Shown in pieces: positions 18,792 through 29,593 of a stretch of 64,000 nt of DNA (position 1 is its first letter; each line of letters begins with the position of its first letter). The stretch is from Meconema thalassinum (Eukaryota; Arthropoda; Insecta; Orthoptera; Tettigoniidae), in assembly GCA_946902985.2 (NCBI GenBank), contig OX336396.1, positions 234,438,297 through 234,502,296 on the forward strand. Reading direction: 5' to 3'. Both the position numbers and the translations under genes were made by a program. The notes under the pieces are model-generated. The model was not told the origin of the DNA. It did not search any database and saw only the letters and a program-made list of their open reading frames with translations.

Positions 18792-21700
18792 TGCACCATT
18801 ATTCATAAAGGTCTTAAGTACAGACATGGTTACAGTATTTTGGGAACACCCTGTAACTTCTTAACTAGCCTCTGAAGTCTATAATTACAGCTGGTCTACA
18901 GCGAGCAAAAGCCATGCTATCAAGAAAGAGATCGGCAGAGCTCGTGTTTCCGACGAGAAACCCGAAGGTCATCGATAATAACCATGTTGACTGTGTCTAA
19001 CACTATATCGATCGATTCACCTGAGAGTGATTAATACAAATTAAAGCATATTTAGCGCTATATGTAAGCAGCTACATACGTCTGTGTGTATATTTCCATG
19101 GCAGAAAGCTATTATTAAGAAAGTATGAAGAACAGAAGATGATCTGTTAACTCACTGCTAATTACGTTTCGACTGCGATATATTTTGTATCGAGTCGTGA
19201 CGTGTGAAGGAGTGGGGGGAGCGGATGTGAGACCAAGACGACCTCGTGGAGAGAGCAATGAGTATAGAAACTGACAGCGTATAGGTTTGAGCCTGAAAAC
19301 AGTGAAAGTAAAGTCGCCAGCTAACGGGAGTTGTAAAAACGTGTGACCGTGCTGAAGTGTATACGCTAGTTCGTTCAGCATTCTACGTGAAGTAGAAACG
19401 TGTTTAATAGGGCTCAGACATGGTCTTAAACATGTAATAGTTTATCTTGGCGACCGTGTATTTACAGCAACTAACGGGCCATGCGGATGGATACTTTCAT
19501 AATCCCGACCGCGAGCTCAGCTGTCATGTGTCACGAAACTCTGCATATAAACCGTCGTGGAAATGCAGCCTAGACTTGATTCACTCTTCACAGTGATTAT
19601 ACTTTTTGAAAAGAGCACATTCTCAAGCAAGGTGTCAGAGGGAAGGAACAATATGAAGCTTATATCCATTACGATGGTAGGCTAGATTGATTTAAGAATA
19701 CTACATTAGCAGGGTGCAGCAGGGACATGTTGGCAGCAACTTTCATTTAGCATGAAGTGTGCAAGCGACTCTCGTGATGCAAGGGGCCGCGTCGACCCTC
19801 GTGAACTTGTACACACTCGCGTTCATATATTGGAACTTGTTAGTGACTGTTCGAGTTCTCCCTCGCTTCGTGACGAGTTGATAAACTGTGTGCGGTCCGT
19901 CCGTCGGTATTCGAATATGTATGGGAAGATATCGCCAGGATATGCTGAAACCATTTCGACCGACCGGGTGTGGTTCGAGCCTAGGAGGACTTTGGTTCGT
20001 TCTATGGAAACCCAGTTGGAGTCCAGCATATTTTCTGTTGGTCTGGAGCTTAGTATGGCCAACGATATCCTTTTTTCCTCATCTAGATTCGCCAAAGGTA
20101 CAGATCACTTCAACTTGTTACAGTAGCGTAGCGTGGACATTTAGAACTACCACACATTGCCATGTTTGATTTTGTAGATTAAATGGTTGAGTAGAAAGTG
20201 CAGGTTCGATGTTTATTTCGAAACTGACCTTCTATGATGCCAGGATTTTTACTCATAAAAATGAGTGCATCCTTTGTGTAATTTTGATGAATAAATTAAC
20301 AATTTCAGTAGTATTTTACAGTATTTAAACTAATATGCTCATTCTTATTTGTCGAGAAACAAATGTAGGAAGAAGATCTACAGTTTTTCTTGTGTAAGAA
20401 CATTTTAGTAACACAATTTTCTTTTGAGAACTTTGGTTGAGTTTTTCATATTCTAGTGCATTGTTCTTTAAGCACTTTCGCTTGGATCATCGTATTCTTT
20501 GAGGGGAATTTTCCTTTTCGTATTCTGATTACGATATTAAGAAGTTTTCGGATCCTGATATTCTAAATGTTACTTCGAGTCCTTTGACTATATTTTTCTT
20601 TTTTTTTTCTGCAATTTAATAACAGATTTAACTTGTATTTTCTGAGCGTGATTTTCGAAATGGATTGCCTAATGGGTCATTAGTCGCTTAGCCTTTGTCG
20701 CTAACCTAGACCTATGCTGTAGGTCTAATCCATCGACATTTCCGCGTTCGGGAAATTCAGGGAAGATCTTATTTTGAGATTGAATTTATCTTTATAGATC
20801 GCTTTACAACCTCAGTTTGTGTGGTTGGTGAGTGTTATATATATTTTTTTTTTTTCATGAAGTTAACACTGGATTAAATTGATATCATTGCCTTTGGTGC
20901 AATAGTTTTTCTCTATTAAGAGGGTATTTGAACGACATCCAAATTTGCGAGGATAATCCCAGGGACGACTTACTATAAGTCATACGTTTAAGAATTATGG
21001 ATCATGTAATACATCAATGTAAGGCAAGTTTTTAAAGATAGGTGGAATATTTCTGAAATCCACTGGGCTTTATTCGTAATCTGTTACAGAATCATATTTT
21101 TTTTTCGCACATGTGTTCAGGATTTTTCTATAAACAGCTGATTTTCATAATTGTGAATTTATAACAGTAAGGCTCCTATTATAGGTGCATGTTCGACTTT
21201 AGAGAGGCATGTACTATGAGTAATGTCTTTGTGTTTAAGTATATTGATGCAATGCTTTGTAAAGCATATTTTTCTTGTTGAGGATTGAGCCAGGTGTGCC
21301 AATCAGGATTAGATTGATTGGGGTTTTAACCCAGAGAGGTGTTGTTTTTAACCTAGTATGGTTAATATTTGGTCATTGTTGACTTTATCGCTGTTATCGT
21401 GAAAATGCCTGTGTGAAGATTAATATTTTTCTGAGCAGTATTATTGAGAATCTTGAGTGAATATCCGGTTAAATATTTCCAGTAAAACTAACATAACAAT
21501 TTTGCCATAAGATGTATGTTTAATAAGGAAACCGATAACTATTTAAGGCTGAATTTATGATTAATTTTTGCTTAGCTTAACTGTTCGGCAGAATTACCCT
21601 AAAACTAGAAATGAAACAATATTAAGCAGAAAGGAATGTCGTGACATCAAGTCAGTGGGAAGAGAATAATTGAAATTATTCTGGAATTTTGTGTAAATTA

Positions 21701-22373
21701 TATTCTGTAAATATGCCATATGAATTTCTTCGTTTAATAACAAGAACATATAATGTTACTGAAGATGTCGTGTAGGATTATTAATTATAATCAGGATATT
21801 TTTGTATAAGATGTTATTTCCGTTAAGGAACCGAAATTAATTTAATGTATTCAAGTCTTATAATATTTTTCTTTTTGTAAATGCTTACCATATGGGATTG
21901 ATTGATCATTATTATTATTAATATGCCTTAGTTGAGATAATGGGTAACTTTTTTTTTGAAAGACAATCCAGTATAATCAATGAGATTTTTTGATTGGTCG
22001 TGGTATCGACAAAATTGATATTTTTCTGTCTTGTTTATTCTTACAATAAACTCCTTTATTACTTGGTTTTAATTATTGCGTGATGCTTTATAGAGGTGAT
22101 GGAAGGGTGTATTAAGGGGGCCATCGCTAGGTATTTTAGTGTTTTCCACCCCTTTGAGATTCTTTCTTCCTCTTGAAGAATTCTTGTGTTTTGAGCTAGT
22201 CTTTTCTTTTTCTGAGCCTTGGTCAGTCTTAATACATCCTGTTAGGTATTCGAGTGGCCCTATTATCCCTGTGTCTGTTGGTAGAACTTGGGGGGTCTTT
22301 AGAGCCGGGGCTTTTTCAGGTTCTACGATCCAGCTGCTATCCAGGGATTCAACAGGTATTGGTAGGTAAAAGG
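18792..22373 (+). repeat. 3' LTR of element 1
   Basis: Near-identical to 8553-12121, with scattered substitutions and small homopolymer indels. Contains the TATA-like box at 19545-19551 and AATAAA at 22045-22050. A 124-aa open frame here (19752-20126) is shortened in the 5' LTR by a one-base indel, so it is not a conserved gene. Confidence 0.9.
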
Positions 22374-22377
22374 GTAC

Positions 22378-22619
22378 CTCCTTCCCTCTTCCTTGCCTAT
22401 CCATCCTCACCATCCCTTACCTTCCCTCATGAGGCCCCTGTTCGCTTTGCAGGTGAGGCCGCCTGGGCGAAGTGCTGATCACACCTCCCCAGTTGTATCC
22501 ATCCCGACCAGATGTTCCAAGCTCCAGGACACTGCCCGTAGAGGCGGTAGTGGTGAGTTCCCTCGCTGTGTCCGTGGGAACCACCAACCTAGAGGGTAAA
22601 TTGACTAAATAAAAATAAA
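22378..22619 (+). mobile_element. tRNA-derived SINE, 3' part, after LTR element 1
   Basis: Continuation of the SINE started at 8323. It has a pyrimidine-rich stretch, then a body ending AGAGGGTAAATTGACTAAAT and an A-rich tail, followed by the second copy of the 14 bp target duplication (22620-22633). Confidence 0.75.
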
Positions 22620-22835
22620 ATATAGTATTTCGAACTAATTAGAAATTTCGATATTACCAACTTAATTTCGTCATTATTCTAGATAGATCCATATAGATTA
22701 ATCATTGGCATGAATCTTACATTTTAAGAAAAGTAGGCTCTTTTAGTTCGTCACGGAACTTCATGTTTCGTTATTCAAAAGTCATCACCACAGACCTGTG
22801 CACAGGTGTCCCATTGCTTCACTAGCCACAGGATG
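22620..22835 (+). repeat. Repeat R copy c, 3' end, then mariner arm
   Basis: 22620-22765 completes repeat R. 22766-22835 repeats the mariner arm of 3437-3512 (TTTCGTTATTCAAAAGT). It then breaks at ACAGGAT and joins sequence matching 5290 onward, so about 1.8 kb present in the left copy (about 3515-5288) is missing here. Confidence 0.65.
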
Positions 22836-23017
22836 CCTATATGGTTCCTAACTTAAAGCCACGGCCAACTCCTTTCCAATCCCAGTCTCAATTTCAAATA
22901 CATACAACACAAGTTATCAGTCAAATAACACAGTTCGTTAGTTATTGTTGTTTTAAGGGAGGAACAGCGAGATCATCTGCTCCAAAAATTACACACACAT
23001 CCAAGTAGGCCTACATA

Positions 23018-23430
23018 GGCGTAGTTGGTAGCATGCAGAATTGCTGTTCCCAAGATCGCGGGCTCAAACCCGGCCGAAGTCGTCGGATATTTTACGAGCG
23101 TTAAAATCCTTCAGTATACCTTCCTTCGGAGGGGAAGTAAAGCCGGCGGTTCCATGTCATAGATTTATGGAATGTAAAATATTATTCTATTAACTGAACT
23201 TGTGTGAAGCTAAATTCCTAGGTTAGATTTCGTTGAGACGCACTGTCAAAGTACCAACGTTCACCACTAGGTGTCAGTGACAGTGGCATCAGGTAGCAAA
23301 AGTTGGAACTACTTGAAATTGTACGGAACTTGTAGCTCACCCTATGGGTGTCCGCTTGAAGGAGCTACAGCCTCTGGCGAGCCGAACATGTCCTCGGACA
23401 CTCCCGGCACTAAAAGCCATGCGCAAAATA
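23018..23430 (+). mobile_element. SINE family G copy
   Basis: GGCGTAGTTGGTAGCATGC and box B GGGCTCAAACCC, ending GCCATGCGCAAAATAATAAT. Paralogue of 5552-5990. Confidence 0.7.
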
Positions 23431-23534
23431 ATAATAATAATAATCACAATTAAGGCACTATACAACGGTGATTCTTCCGGAAGCAACTTACGCTGCCGAA
23501 ACAACGGTGATCGACGGTCATTCCAAAATTAAGG

Positions 23535-24028
23535 ATATAGAAAAATAGGAAAGAAAATTTCTCAGAAAGATTTACGGGGCAGTTAATAATAACGGTATTT
23601 GGATGAAGAGACGTCAAAGCGAACTCTACAAAAGATCCACACGATAACGGAAGTAATCAGAAAACACCGAGTAGGTACACTTTTATACACACATTTACAG
23701 GATGGAAAATTTCAGAACGGCGAAGAAATTGCTCAACGTCATAACACGGAATAGGTGTGGCACGGAGTAGCTCACAGAGGTTCAGAGGGACCTACAACAG
23801 GTCAACATTGAAAATCTTGAGGACCGCACCGAGTGCAGGAGTAAGATCAAAAATGTTAAGTTTGATCATAGATCATCACGGCAGTCTGGAAGAAAATGGA
23901 CAGCTGAGCGGAAGAAGGAGCATTCTGAGAGGATGAAGAGATTTTGGGAAGAGAAGCGGGAAAACGCCAGGAGATGAAATCATGTATTCAAGTTCAATCG
24001 CTCTCCTAAAGGGGAACAATCGATTAAA
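23535..24028 (+). pseudogene. Non-LTR retrotransposon ORF2, C-terminal remnant
   Basis: Several short frames read like the C-terminus of an arthropod non-LTR polymerase: FLRKIYGAVNNNGIWMKRR, then TEVIRKHRVG and YTHIYRMENFRTAKK in shifted frames. Finally a lysine-rich end at about 23890-23970 (KWTAERKKEHSERMKRFWEE) precedes a stop. At least two frameshifts and several stops. It ends in an AAT run at 24030, and the insertion splits the microsatellite of SINE family G. Confidence 0.65.
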
Positions 24029-24046
24029 TAATAATAATAATAATAA

Positions 24047-24380
24047 TGAAATGAAAATCCACAGCCTGCTTCCAGTCTCCGACCGGGTCAGGAATGGAAT
24101 GAATGAAGCCCCCATCTAGCGGCGAGGATATGAACTGTGCCGGCTGCCGAGTCCTGACGCACTCCTCTGGGGCAATGATTAAATGAATGACAGATGAAAT
24201 GAAATGAGAGTGGAGAGTGTTGCTGGAATGAAATTTAGACAGGGAAAACCGGAGTACCCGGAGAAAAACCTGTCTGCCTCCGTTTTTATCCAGCACAGAT
24301 CTCACATGGAGTGACCGGGATTTGAACCACTGACCCAGCGGTGAGAGGCCGGCGTGCTGCCGCCTAAGCCACGGAGGCTT

Positions 24381-24382
<2 letters not shown>
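24047..24382 (-). mobile_element. tRNA-derived SINE family C (GCCTCCGTGGCTTAGGCGG head), minus strand
   Basis: On the minus strand the head GCCTCCGTGGCTTAGGCGG carries box A, box B reads GGTTCAAATCCCGG, and the end is CTGTGGATTTTCATTTC. Full-length sister copies are at 28797-29126 (plus) and 45490-45820 (minus). The anticodon-loop region CCTCTCACC suggests a glutamate-type tRNA ancestor. Confidence 0.8.

Positions 24383-24430
<48 letters not shown>
24383..24430 (+). repeat. (AAT)n microsatellite
   Basis: Pure AAT run right of the SINE. Together with the AAT units at 23427 and 24030 it corresponds to the single array at 5960-6018. Confidence 0.9.
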
Positions 24431-24432
<2 letters not shown>

Positions 24433-25098
24433 CCACGATGACGAAACCTCAAAATGAATCAACACCAACATTAAATAAAACTACTAGCCTATTGTTTTAA
24501 ATTTTCCAAACATTTGGAGTACATGGTTCCAAATTTAAATGCATATTCACGTCAAAAGAGACGGTTATGATCCTTCAGAAACACAGGTAGGCCTATCCAA
24601 GTATCTTGATAACTATCCTTAATTGTCTGCACGGGAGGCAGTTGTTTCATTTGAGGGGCATGGACATAGTGGTCGTTTAGCCCCGTGTACTAGGGTGTGT
24701 TTGTCTGATAACTTGTGTTATTGTGAAGGCTGTATTATCGTGTGTATTTGTAATTCAGGTGAGGTTTGGAAAGGAAGTAGCCGTGTCCTGAAGTTAGGAA
24801 CCATGCCGGCATTCGTCAAGAATAGAAATTAAAAAAAAAACAAAAACGAGAAGTTCAAGAGCAAACCATCTACTTGAAAGGTGATGCACACCCTGTTTTT
24901 TGATTGCCGGGGTCCATTGCTTATTGATTTCAAGGAACCTGGTATCTCCATCACTGGGGAACGGCACTCCGCAAGACTGGAGAAATTACGGCGTACAATT
25001 AAGGTGAAACATCCAAGAAAACTACAACTAGGATTGCAGCTGCTTCATGATAACGCACGTCCCCATACTTCGAAGATCGTAACGCATAAGGTACGCCA

Positions 25099-25977
25099 GC
25101 TACGTAGCCATGCCGGCACGTCACCTGAAACCCCAGGTTACTTACCTGACAGCTCTGATGTAATAGCTGCCAGGCAAGCTTATAGCTTTTAGGAGGATAT
25201 TTCATTGTATTTACTAAATCATTGACGCACAGGATATGTGTCTCATGCATGTTATCTAATTGTGGACTCTGTGATATAACGAGGGAAGATTCCGAGTCAC
25301 AAGGCAGTGAGTTATGTCATTTGAATAAAAAGTCGAGTGGTCTCTAACCTTAGACCCCACTCTGAACTTTGTTTCGTTCATAATGTTCTCCGCAGTGTCA
25401 ACGTGTAGCTGCGAGAGGTGGCGTCATCGGTTTATTTGGCAGAACAGTGTCCTTGATGGGGTGAAGGCCACATGTGTGGGCTGTGGGCTGTCGAATTCGT
25501 CAGTGTGTGTTGCAATAAGCCAGCATGTGTGTCATCAGCACTTCTAACATCAGTTATGAATGGCTGTGGTGAGTATAAAGTTTACTGATTGTTTGTTACG
25601 ATACAAGCGACAACCGTGCTACCAACGTAACTGGTGACTTAATCTCTCGCAACAGCTTGTAGGCACTGCGGAGAACATTCCCGGGCGCACTATACTATAT
25701 AAGCAGCCTGATAACATGGCTCGAGGCTTCATTCACCAATTGATTTCACTCACGTTACGCTGCCTGTCTGAGGCACGCCTAACTGGAATCGGAACTCAGC
25801 AATAACATCTGCTTGTGTTCATACTGTTTATACTTATTCTTCGGACCTTAATAAAAGTCAGTTATTAATATGCAACAAGTCTATTCTTTTCTTCGTAATC
25901 GACAGCACGCGGTAAAGAAACCGTGACCTTAGCAAGTATACATTTGGGAAGTCAAGATACGCTGCTAAAACATAACT
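25099..25977 (+). mobile_element. Probable solo LTR (CGCCA target duplication) carrying a MITE
   Basis: The insert is exactly bounded by 5 bp duplications, CGCCA (25094-25098 and 25978-25982); the empty site is visible at 6665-6690. It has LTR-like features: a TATA-like ACTATATAAGCAG at about 25690 and AATAAAAGTC at about 25850 followed by a U5-like stretch. There is no coding sequence. The ends are not the canonical TG...CA, so the class is tentative. A MITE at about 25380-25684 is nested inside. Confidence 0.5.
25380..25684. mobile_element. MITE, deletion derivative of the HTH transposon at 31195-31945
   Basis: Terminal inverted repeats AATGTTCTCCGCAGTG (25382-25397) and CACTGCGGAGAACATT (25664-25679). 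The internal flanks match 31215-31350 and 31810-31920 (for example ATGAATGGCTGTGGTGAGTA), without the open frame. Confidence 0.75.
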
Positions 25978-26279
25978 CGCCAACTCAAGTGGGAGACACT
26001 TCAAGAACCACCCTATAGTCCTAATCTCTCCCCATGCGATTATCACGCGTTCGGTCTTTTAAAAAGGCCTTGAAGGGTCAACGATTCCTGTTGGACGAGA
26101 TTGTGCAGCAAGTGGTTATGGATTTCTTCACGCAGCAGGACACAGTGTTTTAGCACATGCGGTTCTTTAACGTCGTGTGTCGGTGAGATGAGTGCCTCAA
26201 TGCTCACGGCTATTTTGCCTAATTGGCATACCTATTCTGGACTGTATGGCCGTCTATCAGAAACTTTTTGATCACGCCT

Positions 26280-26812
26280 TATACTTTACTCTACGAACCC
26301 GTAAACGCCGGGTAACGAGAGCTACTGTAGTCTGCTATATTTAAAACAGTATACTGATTATTGTTACCGCGAGATTGACAGAACGGCTGAACCGATTGAC
26401 TTCGTAGTGCACTCTGACGGAAGCCCTCGGCCCGTATATCTGCAGAGTGTCTTTAAAATAAACAAATATGTTACCATATATTTTTAAATTTAGAAAAAAA
26501 GGCAAAATTATTGGCCCTTGCGCATGTGCAGAATCAGCTTGGTTAATGACAGACATGGCAGATGTCCACCGCGTTTTTAATGTAATAGTTATTTATAAGA
26601 ATTATAAAGGAGGGGAAGATGCATTAATTGTTGAGAGAAGGTACTTCTCCCTTTTCATAACTTTCACAAGGTAGATTAATGAAAATGATTCACGTATCTC
26701 TCTTTGAGTCATTAGTAGTTTATTTCAATTTGAATTGTCACTGCTGCACAGGAAATATTTCTATTATTACGACAATATATATTTTTCATACATTATTTTA
26801 TATCTTGGGAAA
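26280..26812. other. Unclassified AT-rich sequence
   Basis: Short antiparallel open frames at 26341-26556 and 26468-26674 overlap each other and show no recognisable domain. No repeat boundaries seen. Confidence 0.3.
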
Positions 26813-26890
26813 GCCTCTGTGGCTTAGGTGGCAGCACGCCGGTCTCTATCCGCTGGGTCCATGGTTGAAATCCCGGTCACTCGATGTGAG
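26813..26890 (+). mobile_element. SINE family C, head-only fragment
   Basis: GCCTCTGTGGCTTAGGTGGC and GGTTGAAATCCCGGTCACTC match the first 75 or so bases of the SINE at 28797. The rest is missing. Confidence 0.65.
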
Positions 26891-27600
26891 ATTTCTGCAA
26901 GCAGTATGTTGCAATGTCGAGAGTGCAATCTTTTGACGCCCTTAAAGTTACGATGTGCCAAAAAGTAATCGTACAAAGAATGTAACTTATATAGGAAACT
27001 TCTTCACTAAATATTTTGTTCATTGTCCGTCACGTTTTGACGGGTTTCAACTAGTAAAATATTAACTTACCTAGAAGCTAGTAAGAAAGAATTTCCAGTA
27101 AATGACCAGATGATGCTATCGTAAGATGAATGGAAAGGACGGTGCGATATAAATTGCGTGAACACTATTGGACACACGAGAGAGAGCAAGGAGTATCAGT
27201 TTGAAGTGATTTAATGGTCGCTGTTTTCCTTCAGCTATCGCTAGGGCCATCGAGCAAGCAGGACTGTAAATTAGAACAGGTCCCATGACGATGTCTCCAA
27301 GCATCGCGACATGAATCTGAGGGTCAGAGAGCTCGCCTCCTTGGCACTCCTCTACAGGACGGAGATATAAATTTCGCTTCAACTCTCTTGAAAAGTCGTT
27401 TCTCCCTCCTCCTCTTTCTCCGCTTCAGGTGTAGCGTTCCCCACCTCATTGGTCCACAAAGAAACTTTATAGAGATAATCCATTTTTAACGGTCGAGAAC
27501 CGCAAATTTATTGGGGGTGGCTATTTCTCTAGTAGGGTGGCAGAAAGTCGTAGAAGTTTCCATGATAGCAATTGAGTTGATCTTTGCCCTGTAAGAATAT
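26891..27600. other. Unclassified sequence
   Basis: No recognisable coding, RNA or repeat signal. The minus-strand 88-aa frame (27116-27382) has no motif I recognise. Confidence 0.3.
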
Positions 27601-27687
27601 TGGTGTGTTGTGTTGTGTTTGTGTCATAAGTCTTTAGACTTGTGTGATGCAGCTCCCCATTCCTCCCCATCCTGAGCTAATAGTTTA

Positions 27688-27688
<1 letters not shown>

Positions 27689-27746
<58 letters not shown>
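27689..27746 (+). repeat. (ATT)n microsatellite
   Basis: About 19 ATT units. It lies at the tail end of the minus-strand non-LTR fragment, so on that strand it is an AAT tail. Confidence 0.95.
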
Positions 27747-27749
<3 letters not shown>

Positions 27750-27754
27750 ATTTT

Positions 27755-28760
27755 TGTCCTTATGGACAGTGTTTGAACTTAAATATCTTATGATGACACA
27801 ATTTTAACTTTTCTCCCTTCTTCCTCTTCTCTTTCCATCCTTTGACTGTGCTCCTGTTTCCGTTGTTCTGTCCGGAATTTTCTTGTCTTCATCTTTTCAT
27901 TTAAATGTTGTATTCTTAATGTTGTTCCTGAATTCTCCTCTGTCTCCAATCATTTACCTGTCGATCCCCACCTGCCTTAAGTCTTCCTCTGTTTCATGAT
28001 ACCAATTAGTTGTCCAGCTTGAGCTGTTTACTACATCGGTGGCATAGTTGGTAGCATGCTGAACTGCTGTGCCCAAGATAGCGGGTTCAAAACCGGCCGA
28101 ATTCGTCGGATTTTTAAGAGCGTTAAAAATCCTTCCGTATGCCTTCCTTCAGAGGGGAAGTAAAACTGGCGGTCCCATGTCATAGATTTATGGCATGGAA
28201 AAGATCCTTCCACAGACTAAACTTGTGTGAAATTAAATTGTTAGGTTAGATTTCGTCAGAATGCTCTATCAAAGTGCCAACGTTCACCACTAGGTATCAT
28301 TGATATCTGGTTGCAAAAGTTGGAACTACTTGAAGTTGAATGGAACTTGTAGCTCACCCTAAGGGTGTCCGCTGGGAGCAGCTACAGACTCAGGTGAGGC
28401 GAACATGTCCTCGGACACTCCCGGCACTAAAAGCCATACGATAAATAAATAACTACATCAAAGATCTTCATTGTAAGTCTGTCGGGGTTGTTCATTCTCT
28501 GTACATGCCCGTAAAGAGTTGTCTGCGTTTTCTGATCATATCGGTGAGTCTGTCTGTGTACTGGATAGCTCTTTGGTAGGCCTAGGTCTTTTCATCCATA
28601 AGTCATCTCTGTGTATTGCTCCAAATATTTTCTGAGAATTTGGCGTTCTATTTTTTCAGTTTCTATGAAGCCTGATGCTTCAATTGTTGTCGTTTCTGAC
28701 GCATATAATGCTTCTGGTAGTACGACTGTTTTGTGGTGTCCAAGTTTGGCCTACCTCGAT
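27755..28760 (-). pseudogene. Non-LTR retrotransposon ORF2 C-terminus, minus strand, split by a SINE
   Basis: Reading the minus strand from 28760: VLPEALYASETTTIEASG (the conserved Y-SET region after the RT palm), then QILRK and a GHVQRM-like block with frame changes. After the SINE gap (28027-28446) come TEEDLRQVGIDR and a basic end RKFRTEQRKQEHSQRMERE. The last block resembles that of the plus-strand fragment at 23890, so both derive from related elements. Multiple frameshifts and stops. Confidence 0.65.
28027..28446 (+). mobile_element. SINE family G copy inserted in the non-LTR fragment
   Basis: GGTGGCATAGTTGGTAGCAT head, box B GGGTTCAAAACC, end GCCATACGATAAATAAATA. Flanked by an 8 bp duplication ACTACATC. 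The Y-SET and basic-tail parts of the non-LTR polymerase lie on either side. Confidence 0.75.
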
Positions 28761-28796
28761 ACGCTTTTCATATTTATTCATTTATTTATTTGTTGA

Positions 28797-29126
28797 TAGA
28801 GCCTCCGTGGCTTAGGCGGCAGCACGCCGGCCTCTCACCGCTGGGTCCGTGGTTCAAATCCCGGTCACTCCATGTGAGATCTGTGCTGGACAAAACGGAG
28901 GCAGACAGGTTTTTCTCCGGGTACTCCGGTTTTCCCTGTCAAAATTTCATTCCAGCAACACTCTCCACTATCATTTCATTTCATCTGTCATTCATTTAAT
29001 CATTGCCCCAGAGGAGTGCGTCAGGCCTCGGCAGCCGGCACAGTTCATATCCTCGCCGCTAGATAGGGGCTTCATTCATTCCATTCCTGACCCGGTCGGA
29101 GACTGGAAGCAGGCTGTGGATTTTTC
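28797..29126 (+). mobile_element. tRNA-derived SINE family C, full-length
   Basis: GCCTCCGTGGCTTAGGCGGC head (box A), GGTTCAAATCCCGG (box B), CTCCGGGTACTCCGGTTTTC in the body, end CAGGCTGTGGATTTTTC. Flanked by a 13 bp target duplication ATTTATTTGTTGA (28784-28796 and 29127-29139). The 88-aa and 96-aa frames across it are SINE translations. Confidence 0.85.
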
Positions 29127-29139
29127 ATTTATTTGTTGA

Positions 29140-29593
29140 CGGTACACAACTGGGCTCAGTGTGAGCCCGAATAACAGAGCACCTACACAGTAAAATGCAT
29201 TACTACATTATCAGTATTAATACATAAATGCATTTCTTAACGCTAAGAAGTTCACACAGATGTCTGAATACATCGTAGTAAAAAGCTTATCTAAATATAA
29301 TATAAAGGATAAATCTACATTTGATCTTATGTCAAATATAAACACAGGTTTAGAAATTAATTATTTCATAGAAAACTAACATTTCAATAACTAGAGAACT
29401 GGCCCATCTACATACGCTATATTGTATACATTGTTGGTTCTGTTTTGTGTGATAATTTTATTTCAATTATAATTCAGTAACTGGATTATAATTTCCAAAA
29501 ACGGTCTAATTGAGAGACAGAAATCTAGTTCCCAGTTTACACGAACTGCATCGTTGTAAATACTGCACAGCCTCCATACAGGTGAATTATTAG
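29140..29593. other. Unclassified AT-rich sequence
   Basis: No coding or repeat signal identified. Confidence 0.3.

Larger units (their letters stand above)
8553..22373 (+). mobile_element. LTR element 1: Gypsy-type retrotransposon with very long LTRs
   Basis: The complete element is 13.8 kb. Direct LTRs of about 3.57 kb (8553-12121) and 3.58 kb (18792-22373) flank a 6.7 kb internal region with primer site, gag-protease-RT, RNase H, integrase and purine tract. Domain order protease, RT, RNase H, integrase is that of Gypsy (Metaviridae). There is no env-like frame between integrase and the 3' LTR. The flanks GTAC (8549-8552) and GTAC (22374-22377) fit a 4 bp target duplication, or GGTAC for 5 bp. 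The exact LTR end is ambiguous because the 5' LTR/internal junction also reads GTAC. The LTRs differ at only a few tens of positions by eye, so the insertion is recent. Confidence 0.9.
24880..26195 (+). pseudogene. mariner transposase remnant split by an 879 bp insertion
   Basis: This is a paralogue of 6440-6877. The left part (24880-25098) has RGPLLIDFKEPG and LLHDNARPHTSKIVTHKVRQ. The right part resumes at about 25978 with the block that normally follows and ends near GTCGGTGAGATGAGTG. The break point CGCCA is duplicated on both sides of the insert. Further stops and substitutions are present. CAGAAACTTTTTGATCACGCC at about 26248-26270 may be the right terminal repeat. Confidence 0.75.

Noticed and set aside
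19752..20126. 124-aa open frame in the LTR, with an equivalent in the other LTR
   Set aside because: The LTRs are copies of each other, so agreement is not conservation. A one-base indel shortens it in the 5' LTR, and no domain is visible.
27175..27220. Weak similarity to LTR 1 around 9010 (GAGAGAGCAA-GAGTAT)
   Set aside because: Too short and interrupted to support a shared origin.
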